From contig NZ_VTPS01000004.1 of the NCBI RefSeq assembly GCF_008274215.1, positions 62,001-126,000 on the forward strand: a DNA stretch of 64,000 nucleotides, given 5' to 3'. The position numbers and the translations under genes are program-made. The notes under the pieces were generated by a model that worked only from the letters and a program-made list of their open reading frames with translations, was not told the origin of the DNA and did no database searches. This DNA comes from Calorimonas adulescens. Lineage in GTDB: Bacteria > Bacillota > Thermoanaerobacteria > Thermoanaerobacterales > UBA4877. Shown piece by piece: positions 17,137-24,821 of this stretch (positions are counted from its first letter, which is position 1; each line of letters begins with the position of its first letter).

Positions 17137-17433
17137 TTAAACATACTTGAATAGGTCTTTTTTAACAAGCTCTATTATAGTAACAATTGATTTATCGATA
17201 AGAGTATAAAAAATTTTATTTCCATCTCTTGAATCCTCTACTATGTTATTATTTCTTAATACCGTTAAATGTCTTGAGATGTGCGATTGATCTAAATTGA
17301 GTTCGGCCATCATCTCACATACACACATATCTCTTTTGCTCAATAGCTCTATTATTTTTATCCTGGTAGGGTGGGATAAGGCTTTAAAGTATTCGGCCGA
17401 ACTTTCATACACATCAAAATTATTGTGAATCAT
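17137..17433 (-). CDS. ArsR/SmtB-family metalloregulator
   Basis: A 98-residue winged-helix repressor. It has FKALSHPTRIKIIELLSKRD, then the metal-sensing pair Cys37-Val-Cys39 at the start of the recognition region (MCVCEMMAELNLDQSHISRHLTVLRNNNIV). The CVC pair matches the alpha-3 site that senses As(III), Sb(III), Pb or Cd in ArsR/CadC-type proteins, though redox or persulfide sensing is also possible. It is first in the minus-strand cluster and flanked on both sides by the same 21-bp operator, so autoregulation plus control of the redox genes is likely. Confidence 0.88.
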   Translation of the reverse strand: MIHNNFDVYESSAEYFKALSHPTRIKIIELLSKRDMCVCEMMAELNLDQSHISRHLTVLRNNNIVEDSRDGNKIFYTLIDKSIVTIIELVKKDLFKYV

Positions 17434-17455
17434 ATGACCATCCTTTCATACTTAG

Positions 17456-17476
17456 TATATTCGTTTATTCGAATAT
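17456..17476. promoter_or_regulatory. ArsR-type operator, copy 2
   Basis: Second copy of the 21-bp palindromic site, 23 bp upstream of the arsR start, in opposite orientation to copy 1. This is the expected place for autoregulation. Confidence 0.78.
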
Positions 17477-17684
17477 TGTCAAGGGTAATCTTAAAGAATT
17501 GGTTAAAAAGGGCATTACGGATGGCTCATAAGGTTATCGGCAGGTATTGGATAACATGATGATATAGTTGAGCACTTAGTGCAGAGATGGATATCATTAG
17601 ACGGAGTAGAGGCGAAAGGGAAAGAAATATAAAGATATTAGAAACTATGTAGAGATAAACCCGTGTAAATGGATTTTTATATTT
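17477..17684 (+). other. intergenic region, possible gene relic
   Basis: No intact gene. One plus-strand frame from about 17490 reads like protein interrupted by five stops (LKELVKKGITDGS*GYRQVLDNMMI* and, further on, RRKGKKYKDIRNYVEINP), so this may be a decayed gene. I cannot name the family. Confidence 0.3.
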
Positions 17685-17713
17685 TTGACTAAAATAGAAT
17701 TCTCGTATATACT
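17685..17713 (+). promoter_or_regulatory. promoter of tRNA operon
   Basis: TTGACT (17685-17690), 17-bp spacer, TATACT (17708-17713), 13 bp before tRNA-Asp. A strong vegetative-type promoter, as expected for stable RNA. Confidence 0.8.
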
Positions 17714-17726
17714 TATTATGTCAAAC

Positions 17727-17804
17727 GGCCCGGTAGTTCAGCTGGTTTAGAACGCTAGCCTGTCACGCTAGAGGTCGAGGGTTCGAACCCCTTCCGGGTC
17801 GCCA
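17727..17804 (+). tRNA. tRNA-Asp (GTC)
   Basis: Complete cloverleaf: acceptor GGCCCGG/CCGGGTC, D arm GTTC...GAAC, anticodon loop CTGTCAC (anticodon GTC), T arm GAGGG-TTCGAAC-CCCTT, encoded CCA. First of four clustered tRNAs. Confidence 0.97.
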
Positions 17805-17812
17805 TATTATCT

Positions 17813-17888
17813 GCCCAGATAGCTCAGTTGGTAGAGCAGGGGACTGAAAATCCCCGTGTCGGTGGTTCGATTCCACCTTTGGGCACCA
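17813..17888 (+). tRNA. tRNA-Phe (GAA)
   Basis: Acceptor GCCCAGA/TTTGGGC, anticodon stem GGGGA/TCCCC with loop CTGAAAA (anticodon GAA), T arm GGTGG-TTCGATT-CCACC, encoded CCA. Confidence 0.97.
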
Positions 17889-17893
17889 TATAT

Positions 17894-17969
17894 GCGGATG
17901 TAGCTCAGTTGGTAGAGCATCGCCTTGCCATGGCGAGTGTCGCGAGTTCGAGTCTCGTCATCCGCTCCA
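17894..17969 (+). tRNA. tRNA-Gly (GCC)
   Basis: Acceptor GCGGATG/CATCCGC, anticodon stem TCGCC/GGCGA with loop TTGCCAT (anticodon GCC), T arm GCGAG-TTCGAGT-CTCGT, encoded CCA. Confidence 0.97.
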
Positions 17970-17978
17970 TTTTTTTAT

Positions 17979-18054
17979 GGCGACGTACCCAAGTGGCTAA
18001 GGGAGAGGTCTGCAAAACCTTTATGCCCCGGTTCGAATCCGGGCGTCGCCTCCA
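17979..18054 (+). tRNA. tRNA-Cys (GCA)
   Basis: Acceptor GGCGACG/CGTCGCC, anticodon loop CTGCAAA (anticodon GCA), T loop TTCGAAT, encoded CCA. Last tRNA of the operon. Confidence 0.97.
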
Positions 18055-18071
18055 TACATAAGAAAAAGTTA

Positions 18072-18096
18072 AAGGGTGATTTTTATCACCCTTTTT
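18072..18096 (+). terminator. terminator of tRNA operon
   Basis: Stem AAGGGTGAT (18072-18080) with ATCACCCTT (18085-18093), TTTT loop, then T residues. Classical intrinsic terminator. Confidence 0.93.
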
Positions 18097-18259
18097 GTAT
18101 ATTATTTGTAATTCATATGCTCATTAGATTTTTTGACATGGATTGAATAAAAAAAGTAAAATATATATAATAGATATTAGATACAAAATGCAGCATAAAA
18201 CATATACAACATAAGTATAATATATTGAAGTATTATTTGGGTGGGGCGACGATTGATAA

Positions 18260-19201
18260 ATGGAAGAGAAAAAGAAAAAGATATTGGTAGCCGATGACTC
18301 CGTGCTGGCGAACAAAATAACAACAGATATCTTAAAAAAAGCCGGTTATGATGTTGTGAACGCCTTTGATGGGGAGGAGACATTAGAACTGATACAGAAG
18401 GAGCGACCTGACCTGCTGCTTACAGATATTGTTATGCCGAAGCTGTCTGGATTGGACGTGTGCAAGATAATCAGAGATGACCCGGTATACAACCTGATGC
18501 CTATTATCATACTTACCATGCAGGGGCAAGAAGAGGATAAGCTGCGAGGACTGGAGCTTGGCGCTGATGATTACATAGTAAAGCCATTTAATGAAAAAGA
18601 GCTTCTAATCAGGGTAAGAAATCTGTTCAAAAGAATTGACAGAAACAGACTTGCCAACCCTCTTACAGGTCTTCATGGTAACCTTGACATAACCATGGAG
18701 ATGACAAGGCGGCTTGAGGCAGGTGAGAAGTTTGCTGTCCTTTACATAGACCTGGATAATTTTAAAGCATTCAATGACTATTATGGTTTTTCACGCGGCG
18801 ACAGGGGAATAAAACTGCTGGCAGACATCATAGTAGAGGCCGACCATAAAGTGGGGGATACCAGGGACTTTATAGGCCATATTGGTGGCGACGATTTTGT
18901 TGTTATTACTACTACCGACAAAATGGAGCTACTGAGTCAGGAGATAATTAAAGCGTTTGATAGTTCAATCAAACTGCTTTACAATGAGGAGGATATTAAA
19001 AGAGGGTATATAATAACTAAAGATAGGCGCGGCCATGAAATGAAATACCCAATTATGACTGTTTCAATAGGGATAGTTGTAAATGAAGACCACAGGTTTA
19101 AGAGCCCTTTGGAAATAGGTGAAGTTGCAGCAGAGCTAAAGGCTGTAGCTAAGAATATGGCATTTAAGAGTAGTTATTTCATTGATAGAAGAAGGAGATG
19201 A
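18260..19201 (+). CDS. response regulator with GGDEF-like output domain
   Basis: A 313-residue two-domain protein. Residues about 7-125 are a receiver domain with ADDS at the acidic pocket, phospho-acceptor Asp56 (LLLTDIVMPK), the conserved Thr (IIILTMQ) and Lys of IVKPFN. Residues about 140-310 are a GGDEF fold, with FAVLYIDLDNFKAFNDYYGFSRGD (Mg-GTP binding region) and the signature GGDDF at 209-213 instead of GGDEF. The Glu-to-Asp change may lower or abolish diguanylate cyclase activity, so it could be a c-di-GMP enzyme or a pseudo-enzyme receptor. No sensor kinase is adjacent. Confidence 0.88.
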   Translation: MEEKKKKILVADDSVLANKITTDILKKAGYDVVNAFDGEETLELIQKERPDLLLTDIVMPKLSGLDVCKIIRDDPVYNLMPIIILTMQGQEEDKLRGLELGADDYIVKPFNEKELLIRVRNLFKRIDRNRLANPLTGLHGNLDITMEMTRRLEAGEKFAVLYIDLDNFKAFNDYYGFSRGDRGIKLLADIIVEADHKVGDTRDFIGHIGGDDFVVITTTDKMELLSQEIIKAFDSSIKLLYNEEDIKRGYIITKDRRGHEMKYPIMTVSIGIVVNEDHRFKSPLEIGEVAAELKAVAKNMAFKSSYFIDRRRR

Positions 19202-19226
19202 AACTCCTTCTTTTTGAGGCGATAAC

Positions 19227-19952
19227 ATGGAAAAAAATTACAAATACTTTCTTGTGGATTATAGGGCAAAAAAACAGATTAAAGCATTAAGAAATATGGG
19301 AAATAATGTAATACCAGTGTATAGTCATCCACATTTACAGTCTCCTGTGTCAGCTCACCCTGACATGTTGATATATTCAATATATAATCACGTAATATAT
19401 GCACCGGGTACATCATATACTACATTAAGGGCTATTCGTTCACTTGGATTTAACTTAATAAAGGGCGCCACAACCTTGACATGCAATTATCCTGGAGATA
19501 TAGCATATAATATAGCAAGAATTGGAAATAAAATTTTTCATAACCTTAAACACACAGACAATGTCCTTAGAGATATACTAGAAAAATATGGTTTCACCTT
19601 TGTGCATGTAAATCAGGGCTATACAAAATGCAATGTCTGTATCCTGAATGACTATGCTGTCATAACAGAGGATAAAGGTATCGCAAGTGTATTGGAAAGA
19701 GAAGGTATAGATACATTGTTGTTACCACCTGGCAATGTCAGATTGCCGGGATACAGTTATGGGTTTATTGGTGGAGCCAGTGGTGCTTTAAACGATGATA
19801 TTCTTGTTTTCACAGGCAGGATACGGGATAAGGCTGTTTCTAAAAGAATTGAAGGGTTTGCAGAAAAGCATAATAAAATAATAAAATATTTATCTGACAA
19901 TGAAATAATAGACATAGGTTCAATTATTTCTCTAAATCAGGAATCATTATGA
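19227..19952 (+). CDS. DUF6873-like protein with possible guanidino-modifying-enzyme fold
   Basis: A 241-residue soluble protein without signal peptide or membrane segment. It opens KNYKYFLVDYRAKKQIKALRNMGNNVIPV and contains KGATTLTCNYPGDIAYNIARIG, VNQGYTKCNVCILND and YGFIGGASGALNDDILVFTG. I associate this pattern with clostridial proteins annotated as DUF6873 (GME fold, the amidinotransferase/deiminase fold); Cys in GYTKCN and the GGASG stretch would suit an active site. This is recall from the family, not a search. It lies 25 bp after the response regulator and 54 bp before ytxC. Confidence 0.55.
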   Translation: MEKNYKYFLVDYRAKKQIKALRNMGNNVIPVYSHPHLQSPVSAHPDMLIYSIYNHVIYAPGTSYTTLRAIRSLGFNLIKGATTLTCNYPGDIAYNIARIGNKIFHNLKHTDNVLRDILEKYGFTFVHVNQGYTKCNVCILNDYAVITEDKGIASVLEREGIDTLLLPPGNVRLPGYSYGFIGGASGALNDDILVFTGRIRDKAVSKRIEGFAEKHNKIIKYLSDNEIIDIGSIISLNQESL

Positions 19953-20006
19953 CAGCATAAAGAATATGAGGATACACATACTACAGGAGAAAGGAAGTGA
20001 ATTTAA

Positions 20007-20888
20007 GTGGCTTATTTCTCCGTGATACTCAACGATAATAGAGACGAGTTTTTAAGGCAACTGTGTAAAGGCCTGGCCAGGATTAAAGACGGCGAATTTT
20101 TTAAGATAAAAAAGCAGATCGTTGATAAAAAGACATGTATTTATTCACTGGAATGCATAGATGGATATATACCGACGAGGGACTCTTATAATGCTGCTAT
20201 GGGGCTGATAGCCAGTACTTTAAGTGCCTATATTGTTGATGTCCATGAAAAAACCATATTAAAAAAAGTAATAGATAGATACTATTATTATTTTAACAAA
20301 GAAGAAAAGGAAATTATCTATGCCAATGCAATTTCTTTTTCTGACGAATATAACAGGGAACTTAGAGAATATAAAATAGAGGGGTTGAGAAAAAGTATAA
20401 ACGATTTCTTGTGTGAAATGCATGAGATAAATCTTGAAGGCTTTATATCATTCAGAGGCCAGAATTATTTAAAGTGCCTGCGTGAGATCGCTGATAGGGC
20501 AGTAGACGAATATCTTATGGAAAGGGAATATAACGATTTTATAAAATTATTAAAGTATTTTGTTGACCTGCAAAGCCCTAAACTGGATACAATAAATATA
20601 ATAATAAAGGATGACACGTATCAACTTCTTGATGGGGACATGAATGAACTGGATAACCATTTTATTGAATCGGCGATACAGGACAGTATAGAGGCAGAAA
20701 TGAACAGGGATGATATATTAATAAGCTTTTTACTTACAATGGCGCCAGTAAAAATTTATATACACTCAGTTGAAAAAGCGGTAAACAAAGAGATAATAGA
20801 GACCATTATAAATGTGTTTGGAGGCAGGGTTTCCATTTGTGGTGGGTGCAACTTATGCAATGATATAAGGAGCATGATAAAAAAGTAG
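20007..20888 (+). CDS. ytxC: YtxC-like sporulation protein
   Basis: A 293-residue protein matching the YtxC family of spore formers: long helical central part (EFNDFIKLLKYFVDLQ-type stretch near residue 170-190), then IDIIIKDD-like YQLLDGDMNELDN and a C-terminal Cys-rich end GGCNLCNDI. Start is GTG 20007 after AAAGGAAG. Function is not known beyond sporulation association. In Bacillus subtilis ytxC is immediately upstream of thrS; here 14 kb of sugar-acid genes separate them. A terminator follows. Confidence 0.78.
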   Translation: MAYFSVILNDNRDEFLRQLCKGLARIKDGEFFKIKKQIVDKKTCIYSLECIDGYIPTRDSYNAAMGLIASTLSAYIVDVHEKTILKKVIDRYYYYFNKEEKEIIYANAISFSDEYNRELREYKIEGLRKSINDFLCEMHEINLEGFISFRGQNYLKCLREIADRAVDEYLMEREYNDFIKLLKYFVDLQSPKLDTINIIIKDDTYQLLDGDMNELDNHFIESAIQDSIEAEMNRDDILISFLLTMAPVKIYIHSVEKAVNKEIIETIINVFGGRVSICGGCNLCNDIRSMIKK

Positions 20889-20892
20889 TAGA

Positions 20893-20922
20893 GGATAGCA
20901 AAAGGCAGCTATCCTTTTGTTT
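20893..20922 (+). terminator. terminator after ytxC
   Basis: Stem GGATAGC (20893-20899) with GCTATCC (20908-20914), followed by TTTTGTTT. An inner AAAAGG/CCTTTT pairing is an alternative fold. Confidence 0.82.
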
Positions 20923-21014
20923 ATTTGATAAAAAGATATCAAAAAAATTTTTGAAGGGCAGGGAGGATTTTTTGATTTTATGTAGAATACATATATTACA
21001 AAAATAAAACTCAA

Positions 21015-21029
21015 TTTTATATTATGAAA
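21015..21029. promoter_or_regulatory. IclR operator candidate, copy 1
   Basis: TTTTATATTATGAAA, one mismatch from the perfect palindrome at 21902-21916. It covers the first in-frame ATG (21024) of the regulator gene, which favours ATG 21042 as the true start and suggests autorepression. Confidence 0.6.
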
Positions 21030-21041
21030 CAGGTGCTATCT

Positions 21042-21824
21042 ATGAATGACTCATATAATGTTCAGGTCTTAGAGCGTACAATAAAGATACTGGAGATAAT
21101 GGCTAAATACCCTTATGGCATTGCGCTAACTGACCTCTCGAAGGAGGTAGGGCTTAATAAAAGCACTGTCTTTCGAATTCTTGCAACATTCCAGTATTAT
21201 GGATATATCATGCAGGACAGCGATGGTAAGTATAAGCTGGGTTATAAGTTCATGGAACTATCCAGTGCTGTGATGGAAAGACTTGATATCAGGAAAATCG
21301 CCCACCCATACCTTGATGAATTATCAAAAATCACTGGTGAGGTAGTCCATCTGGTTGTACTTGACGGGTATGAGGGTGTCTATATCGATAAGGTAGATAA
21401 CTCTTTCGGCACGATAAGAATGTATTCGCAGGTAGGAAAACGTGTGTCACTGCACAGCAGTGGAGTAGGGAAGGTTCTTCTTGCCTCTTTAAGTGAGGAA
21501 GAAGTTGATAAATTCATTATAGAGAAAGGGTTACCGAAGAAAACTGAAAATACTATTACAGACCCTGTCAAATTGAAGGAAGAGCTGGCCAGGATAAGGA
21601 ATCAGGGTTATGCAATTGACGATATAGAGAATGAGGAAGGGATAAGGTGTGTGGCAGCACCAATATTAAATTACAATGGAGAAACAGTTGCAGCAGTTAG
21701 CATATCTGGTCCTACGATACGTGTTACAAAAGAAAGGATTCCAGAATTAGTACATTTGATAAGGGAGTACACAATAAAGATATCGAGGGAAATGGGCTTT
21801 TTGATAAAGGAAAGAGGTGTGTAA
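21042..21824 (+). CDS. IclR-family regulator of sugar-acid catabolism (KdgR-like)
   Basis: An IclR-type repressor of about 260 residues. The winged helix covers about 5-65 (ALTDLSKEVGLNKSTVFRILATFQYYGYI) and the effector domain about 75-255 (GEVVHLVVLDGYEGVYIDKV, SSGVGKVLLASL, GIRCVAAPILNYNGETVAAVSISGP). The last is the ligand-binding IclR signature. It heads the catabolic island and lies 120 bp before dctP, with near-identical palindromes before both, so it probably controls itself and the transporter operon. Inducer probably 2-keto-3-deoxygluconate or a related acid. ATG 21024 is an alternative start but falls within the operator. Confidence 0.9.
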   Translation: MNDSYNVQVLERTIKILEIMAKYPYGIALTDLSKEVGLNKSTVFRILATFQYYGYIMQDSDGKYKLGYKFMELSSAVMERLDIRKIAHPYLDELSKITGEVVHLVVLDGYEGVYIDKVDNSFGTIRMYSQVGKRVSLHSSGVGKVLLASLSEEEVDKFIIEKGLPKKTENTITDPVKLKEELARIRNQGYAIDDIENEEGIRCVAAPILNYNGETVAAVSISGPTIRVTKERIPELVHLIREYTIKISREMGFLIKERGV

Positions 21825-21901
21825 CATGCTGGATTAAACAATAGATGTATTAGTCTATTTTAAAAGGGGTGGTAAAAATATAAACATAATCTAAAACCAT
21901 A

Positions 21902-21916
21902 TTTCATATTATGAAA
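21902..21916. promoter_or_regulatory. IclR operator candidate, copy 2
   Basis: TTTCATATTATGAAA is a perfect 15-bp palindrome centred 36 bp upstream of dctP. It has the ATGAAA half-sites typical of IclR/KdgR-type operators and matches copy 1 at 14 of 15 positions. Confidence 0.75.
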
Positions 21917-21944
21917 CAAAATATAGGGAATTAGGAGGGGTAAA

Positions 21945-22982
21945 ATGAAAAGGTTTTTAGTTATTCTTTTTTTGGCTATTTTGGTTATATCCACTATAAC
22001 TGGTTGTGGCAGCAGCCAGAATACAGCACCAAATGGTAATGCTCAACAGTCCTCTCAGGAACAGGCAAAACAACTAACAATTAAGTTTGCAACATATTTT
22101 CCACCCGATCACCCTCAAAATGTAGCATTAAGGGAAGTATTTAAAAAACAAGTAGAGGAGAAGAGCAACGGTTCTATCAAAGTAGAAATTTATGATAATA
22201 ATCAATTGGGCGACGAGAAAACATTTACAGAGGGTGTAAGAATGGGCACTATTGAGATGGGACTTCCCGGTCTCATTCAAGGTGAATCATTACCAAAGCT
22301 GAATATACTTCAATTTTCATATTTGTTTGATTCTTATGAGCATGCAATTAAAGTGTTGAAGAATGAAGAAATTATGAATAAAGTTACTGAAGGTATGACA
22401 GAGATGGGGACAAGACCTCTTGCATATTCTGTTAACGGCTTTAGAGTGGTCTCCAACTCAAAGCACCCAATAAACGCTATAGACGATACTAAAGATATTA
22501 AGTTAAGGGTTCCTCAAAATCAGATATTTATAGATTCTTTAAGTGCATTGGGATTTAGTACAGTTACGATGCCAATGACAGAGTTATTTACTGCATTACA
22601 ACAAAAGACAGTTGATGGCCAGGAAAACCCTGCCGTGACTTTGTATACTTCAGGGTGGTATGAGGTTCAGCCATACTTAGCAATCACAAATCATATCTTT
22701 GGACCAAACATTTATGTTATAAATGAAAAATTTTGGCAAAGCCTGACCCCTGAACAACAACAAATTATTTCGGATGCAGCAAAGGCATCCGCAGATTACG
22801 AAATTAATTTATTCTTGGAGCAGGAAAAGGATATATTAAAGACTTTGAATGAAAAGGGCATTGAGATTACTTATCCTGATTTAGAGCCTTTTAGAGAGGC
22901 TTCCCAACCAGTTTATGAAAAATGGTATAAGCAATATCCTGATATTAAACCTATAGTTGAGGAAATAAAATCCGTAAAATAG
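21945..22982 (+). CDS. dctP: TRAP transporter substrate-binding lipoprotein DctP
   Basis: Extracytoplasmic solute receptor of 345 residues. A signal peptide ends in the lipobox ITGC (Cys about 21), followed by a Ser/Gln-rich linker. The DctP fold shows ATYFPPDHPQNVALREVFKKQVEEKSNG, then KLRVPQNQ (the conserved Arg that binds the substrate carboxylate) and VDGQENPAVTLYTSGWYEVQPYL. It likely captures an organic or sugar acid, matching the enzymes downstream. It is first in a dctP-dctQ-dctM operon. Confidence 0.95.
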   Translation: MKRFLVILFLAILVISTITGCGSSQNTAPNGNAQQSSQEQAKQLTIKFATYFPPDHPQNVALREVFKKQVEEKSNGSIKVEIYDNNQLGDEKTFTEGVRMGTIEMGLPGLIQGESLPKLNILQFSYLFDSYEHAIKVLKNEEIMNKVTEGMTEMGTRPLAYSVNGFRVVSNSKHPINAIDDTKDIKLRVPQNQIFIDSLSALGFSTVTMPMTELFTALQQKTVDGQENPAVTLYTSGWYEVQPYLAITNHIFGPNIYVINEKFWQSLTPEQQQIISDAAKASADYEINLFLEQEKDILKTLNEKGIEITYPDLEPFREASQPVYEKWYKQYPDIKPIVEEIKSVK

Positions 22983-22989
22983 GTTTTTT

Positions 22990-23016
22990 GATGAGCGGCT
23001 TAAAGCGCCGCTCATC
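22990..23016 (+). terminator. intercistronic hairpin between dctP and dctQ
   Basis: Perfect 10-bp GC-rich stem (22990-22999 with 23007-23016), 7-base loop, no T-run downstream. Such hairpins after binding-protein genes usually protect the upstream mRNA or partly attenuate, raising receptor level over permease level. Confidence 0.75.
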
Positions 23017-23043
23017 TTCAAATGCTTTAAGGAGGTGTTATGC

Positions 23044-23523
23044 ATGAAATTATTTGAAAAAAGTTTAAAAGTAATAATTAAGGGCTTAAATTATATTTGT
23101 GCATTACTTTTGGGTTTAATGGCTGTAATAGTTTTTATTAATGTTATAGAACGTTTTATCTTGTCTTCGTCAATACCATGGGCTGAAGAAGTAGCTCGCT
23201 TTTTACTAATCTGGGTTGTCTTTATAGGTGCAGTTATAAATTTCTATTATGACGAACATCTTGGTCTGGATATCTTAACGGCAAGGCTGCATGGTAATTT
23301 AAAAAAATTTATTTCGCTTATTGCATATTTAGTTATAACTTTTATTTTAATATTGGTCATTTATTATGGATATCAGTTTTCCGCATTAAGTCTTGATTGG
23401 CCTGCTCCAGCAAGTAAAATTCCTTTTGGATATGTTTACATGATTGCTCCAATTTCATGTATGATAATGTTAATTGTATTAATATACAAATTAATTAAAT
23501 TGTGGGTTAAAGGGGGTGAATAA
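23044..23523 (+). CDS. dctQ: TRAP transporter small permease DctQ
   Basis: A 159-residue membrane protein with four hydrophobic segments. WAEEVARFLLIWVVFIGA is the DctQ signature in the second helix. GGAGG at 23031-23035 selects ATG 23044 (an in-frame GTG at 23035 lies in that site). It forms the permease together with DctM. Confidence 0.93.
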   Translation: MKLFEKSLKVIIKGLNYICALLLGLMAVIVFINVIERFILSSSIPWAEEVARFLLIWVVFIGAVINFYYDEHLGLDILTARLHGNLKKFISLIAYLVITFILILVIYYGYQFSALSLDWPAPASKIPFGYVYMIAPISCMIMLIVLIYKLIKLWVKGGE

Positions 23524-23525
23524 TA

Positions 23526-24806
23526 ATGGTCATAGCTTCTTTTTTAATATCGCTTTTTGCCTTTTTACTTATTGGTGTTCCTGTCTCCTTTTCTCTTTTA
23601 TTAACTAGCTTTGTGTTGATGCTGGTATTAGATTTGAATACATTTCAGGTTATACCACAAAACATGATTGTTGGTACTGATAACTATGCTTTAATGGCTA
23701 TACCATTTTTTATGATGGCAGGCGAGATAATGACTGCAGGTGGATTATCGAAAAGAATAGTTGACTTTGCAAATGAACTTGTAGGATATGTGAGAGGTGG
23801 TCTTGGCTATGCAACAGTTATTTCAGGGATGATCTTTGCTGGTGTATCTGGAACTGCAGTAGCTGATACCTCGGCAATTGGTTCTATATTAGCACCAGTT
23901 ATGTTAAAAGAAGGATATGATAAAGAAAAAAGCACAGCTCTTATTTGTGCTGCTGGATGTATTGGCCCTATAATTCCTCCAAGCTATCCAATGATTCTAT
24001 ATGGCGTTTTGGCTGGCGTCTCAATCGCAAAATTATTTTTGGGCGGTTTCTTGCCAGGAATAATTGCCGGACTGGGTATTATGTCGATTTGGTATTTTAT
24101 TGTTAGAAAAGAGGGCTATCAACCTAAAACCACTATCAAATTTTCTGGTAAAAGGCTTTTAAAAAGTTTTTTAGGAGCAATATGGGCGTTGATTTTACCT
24201 GTAATAATTTTGGGTGGTATAGTAAGCGGTGTGTTTACTCCTACGGAGTCGGGGGTTATAGCAGTCTTTTATGCTTTATTTGTATGCTTGTTTATTTATA
24301 AAGAACTTTCAATAAAAGACATTCCACAAATTTTAATCAAATCAGCACGTTCTACAGCGGTAGTTATATTTGTAGCTGCTACGGCCTCTTCTGTAGCGTA
24401 TATGGTAACTGTTGGCCATGTACCACAGGACTTAGCATCCTTTTTACTTGGCATTACCCAAAATAAGTATGCAATTTTACTTTTAATTGACATTCTTCTA
24501 TTAGCTGTAGGCTGTGTTTTAGACTTGACACCCGCTATGCTTATATTTGGTCCAATATTTGTACCGTTGGTTAAGAGCATTGGTATTGATCCTCTGTTCT
24601 TCGGCATAATCATGGTTATCGTACTGTGTATTGGTTTGATTACACCGCCAGTTGGCACAGTCCTTTATGTAGGATGTGGGCTGACGAAAATTACTATGAT
24701 GAATCTTGCTAAAGCCTTATTACCTTATATACTTCTGTATGTTGCATTATTATTTTTCCTTACATTGATGCCACAATTAGTGTTATTTATTCCAAATCTA
24801 TTTTAA
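23526..24806 (+). CDS. dctM: TRAP transporter large permease DctM
   Basis: A 426-residue permease with about 12 helices that imports the acid with sodium ions. Conserved DctM stretches include AIPFFMMAGEIMTAGGLSKRIVDFA, GVSGTAVADTSAIGSILAPVM and the C-terminal GLITPPVGTVLYVGCGL. It starts directly after dctQ with GGGGGTG as ribosome binding site and is followed 15 bp later by the FAH-family gene. Confidence 0.95.
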   Translation: MVIASFLISLFAFLLIGVPVSFSLLLTSFVLMLVLDLNTFQVIPQNMIVGTDNYALMAIPFFMMAGEIMTAGGLSKRIVDFANELVGYVRGGLGYATVISGMIFAGVSGTAVADTSAIGSILAPVMLKEGYDKEKSTALICAAGCIGPIIPPSYPMILYGVLAGVSIAKLFLGGFLPGIIAGLGIMSIWYFIVRKEGYQPKTTIKFSGKRLLKSFLGAIWALILPVIILGGIVSGVFTPTESGVIAVFYALFVCLFIYKELSIKDIPQILIKSARSTAVVIFVAATASSVAYMVTVGHVPQDLASFLLGITQNKYAILLLIDILLLAVGCVLDLTPAMLIFGPIFVPLVKSIGIDPLFFGIIMVIVLCIGLITPPVGTVLYVGCGLTKITMMNLAKALLPYILLYVALLFFLTLMPQLVLFIPNLF

Positions 24807-24821
24807 GGAGATGGTTATCTA

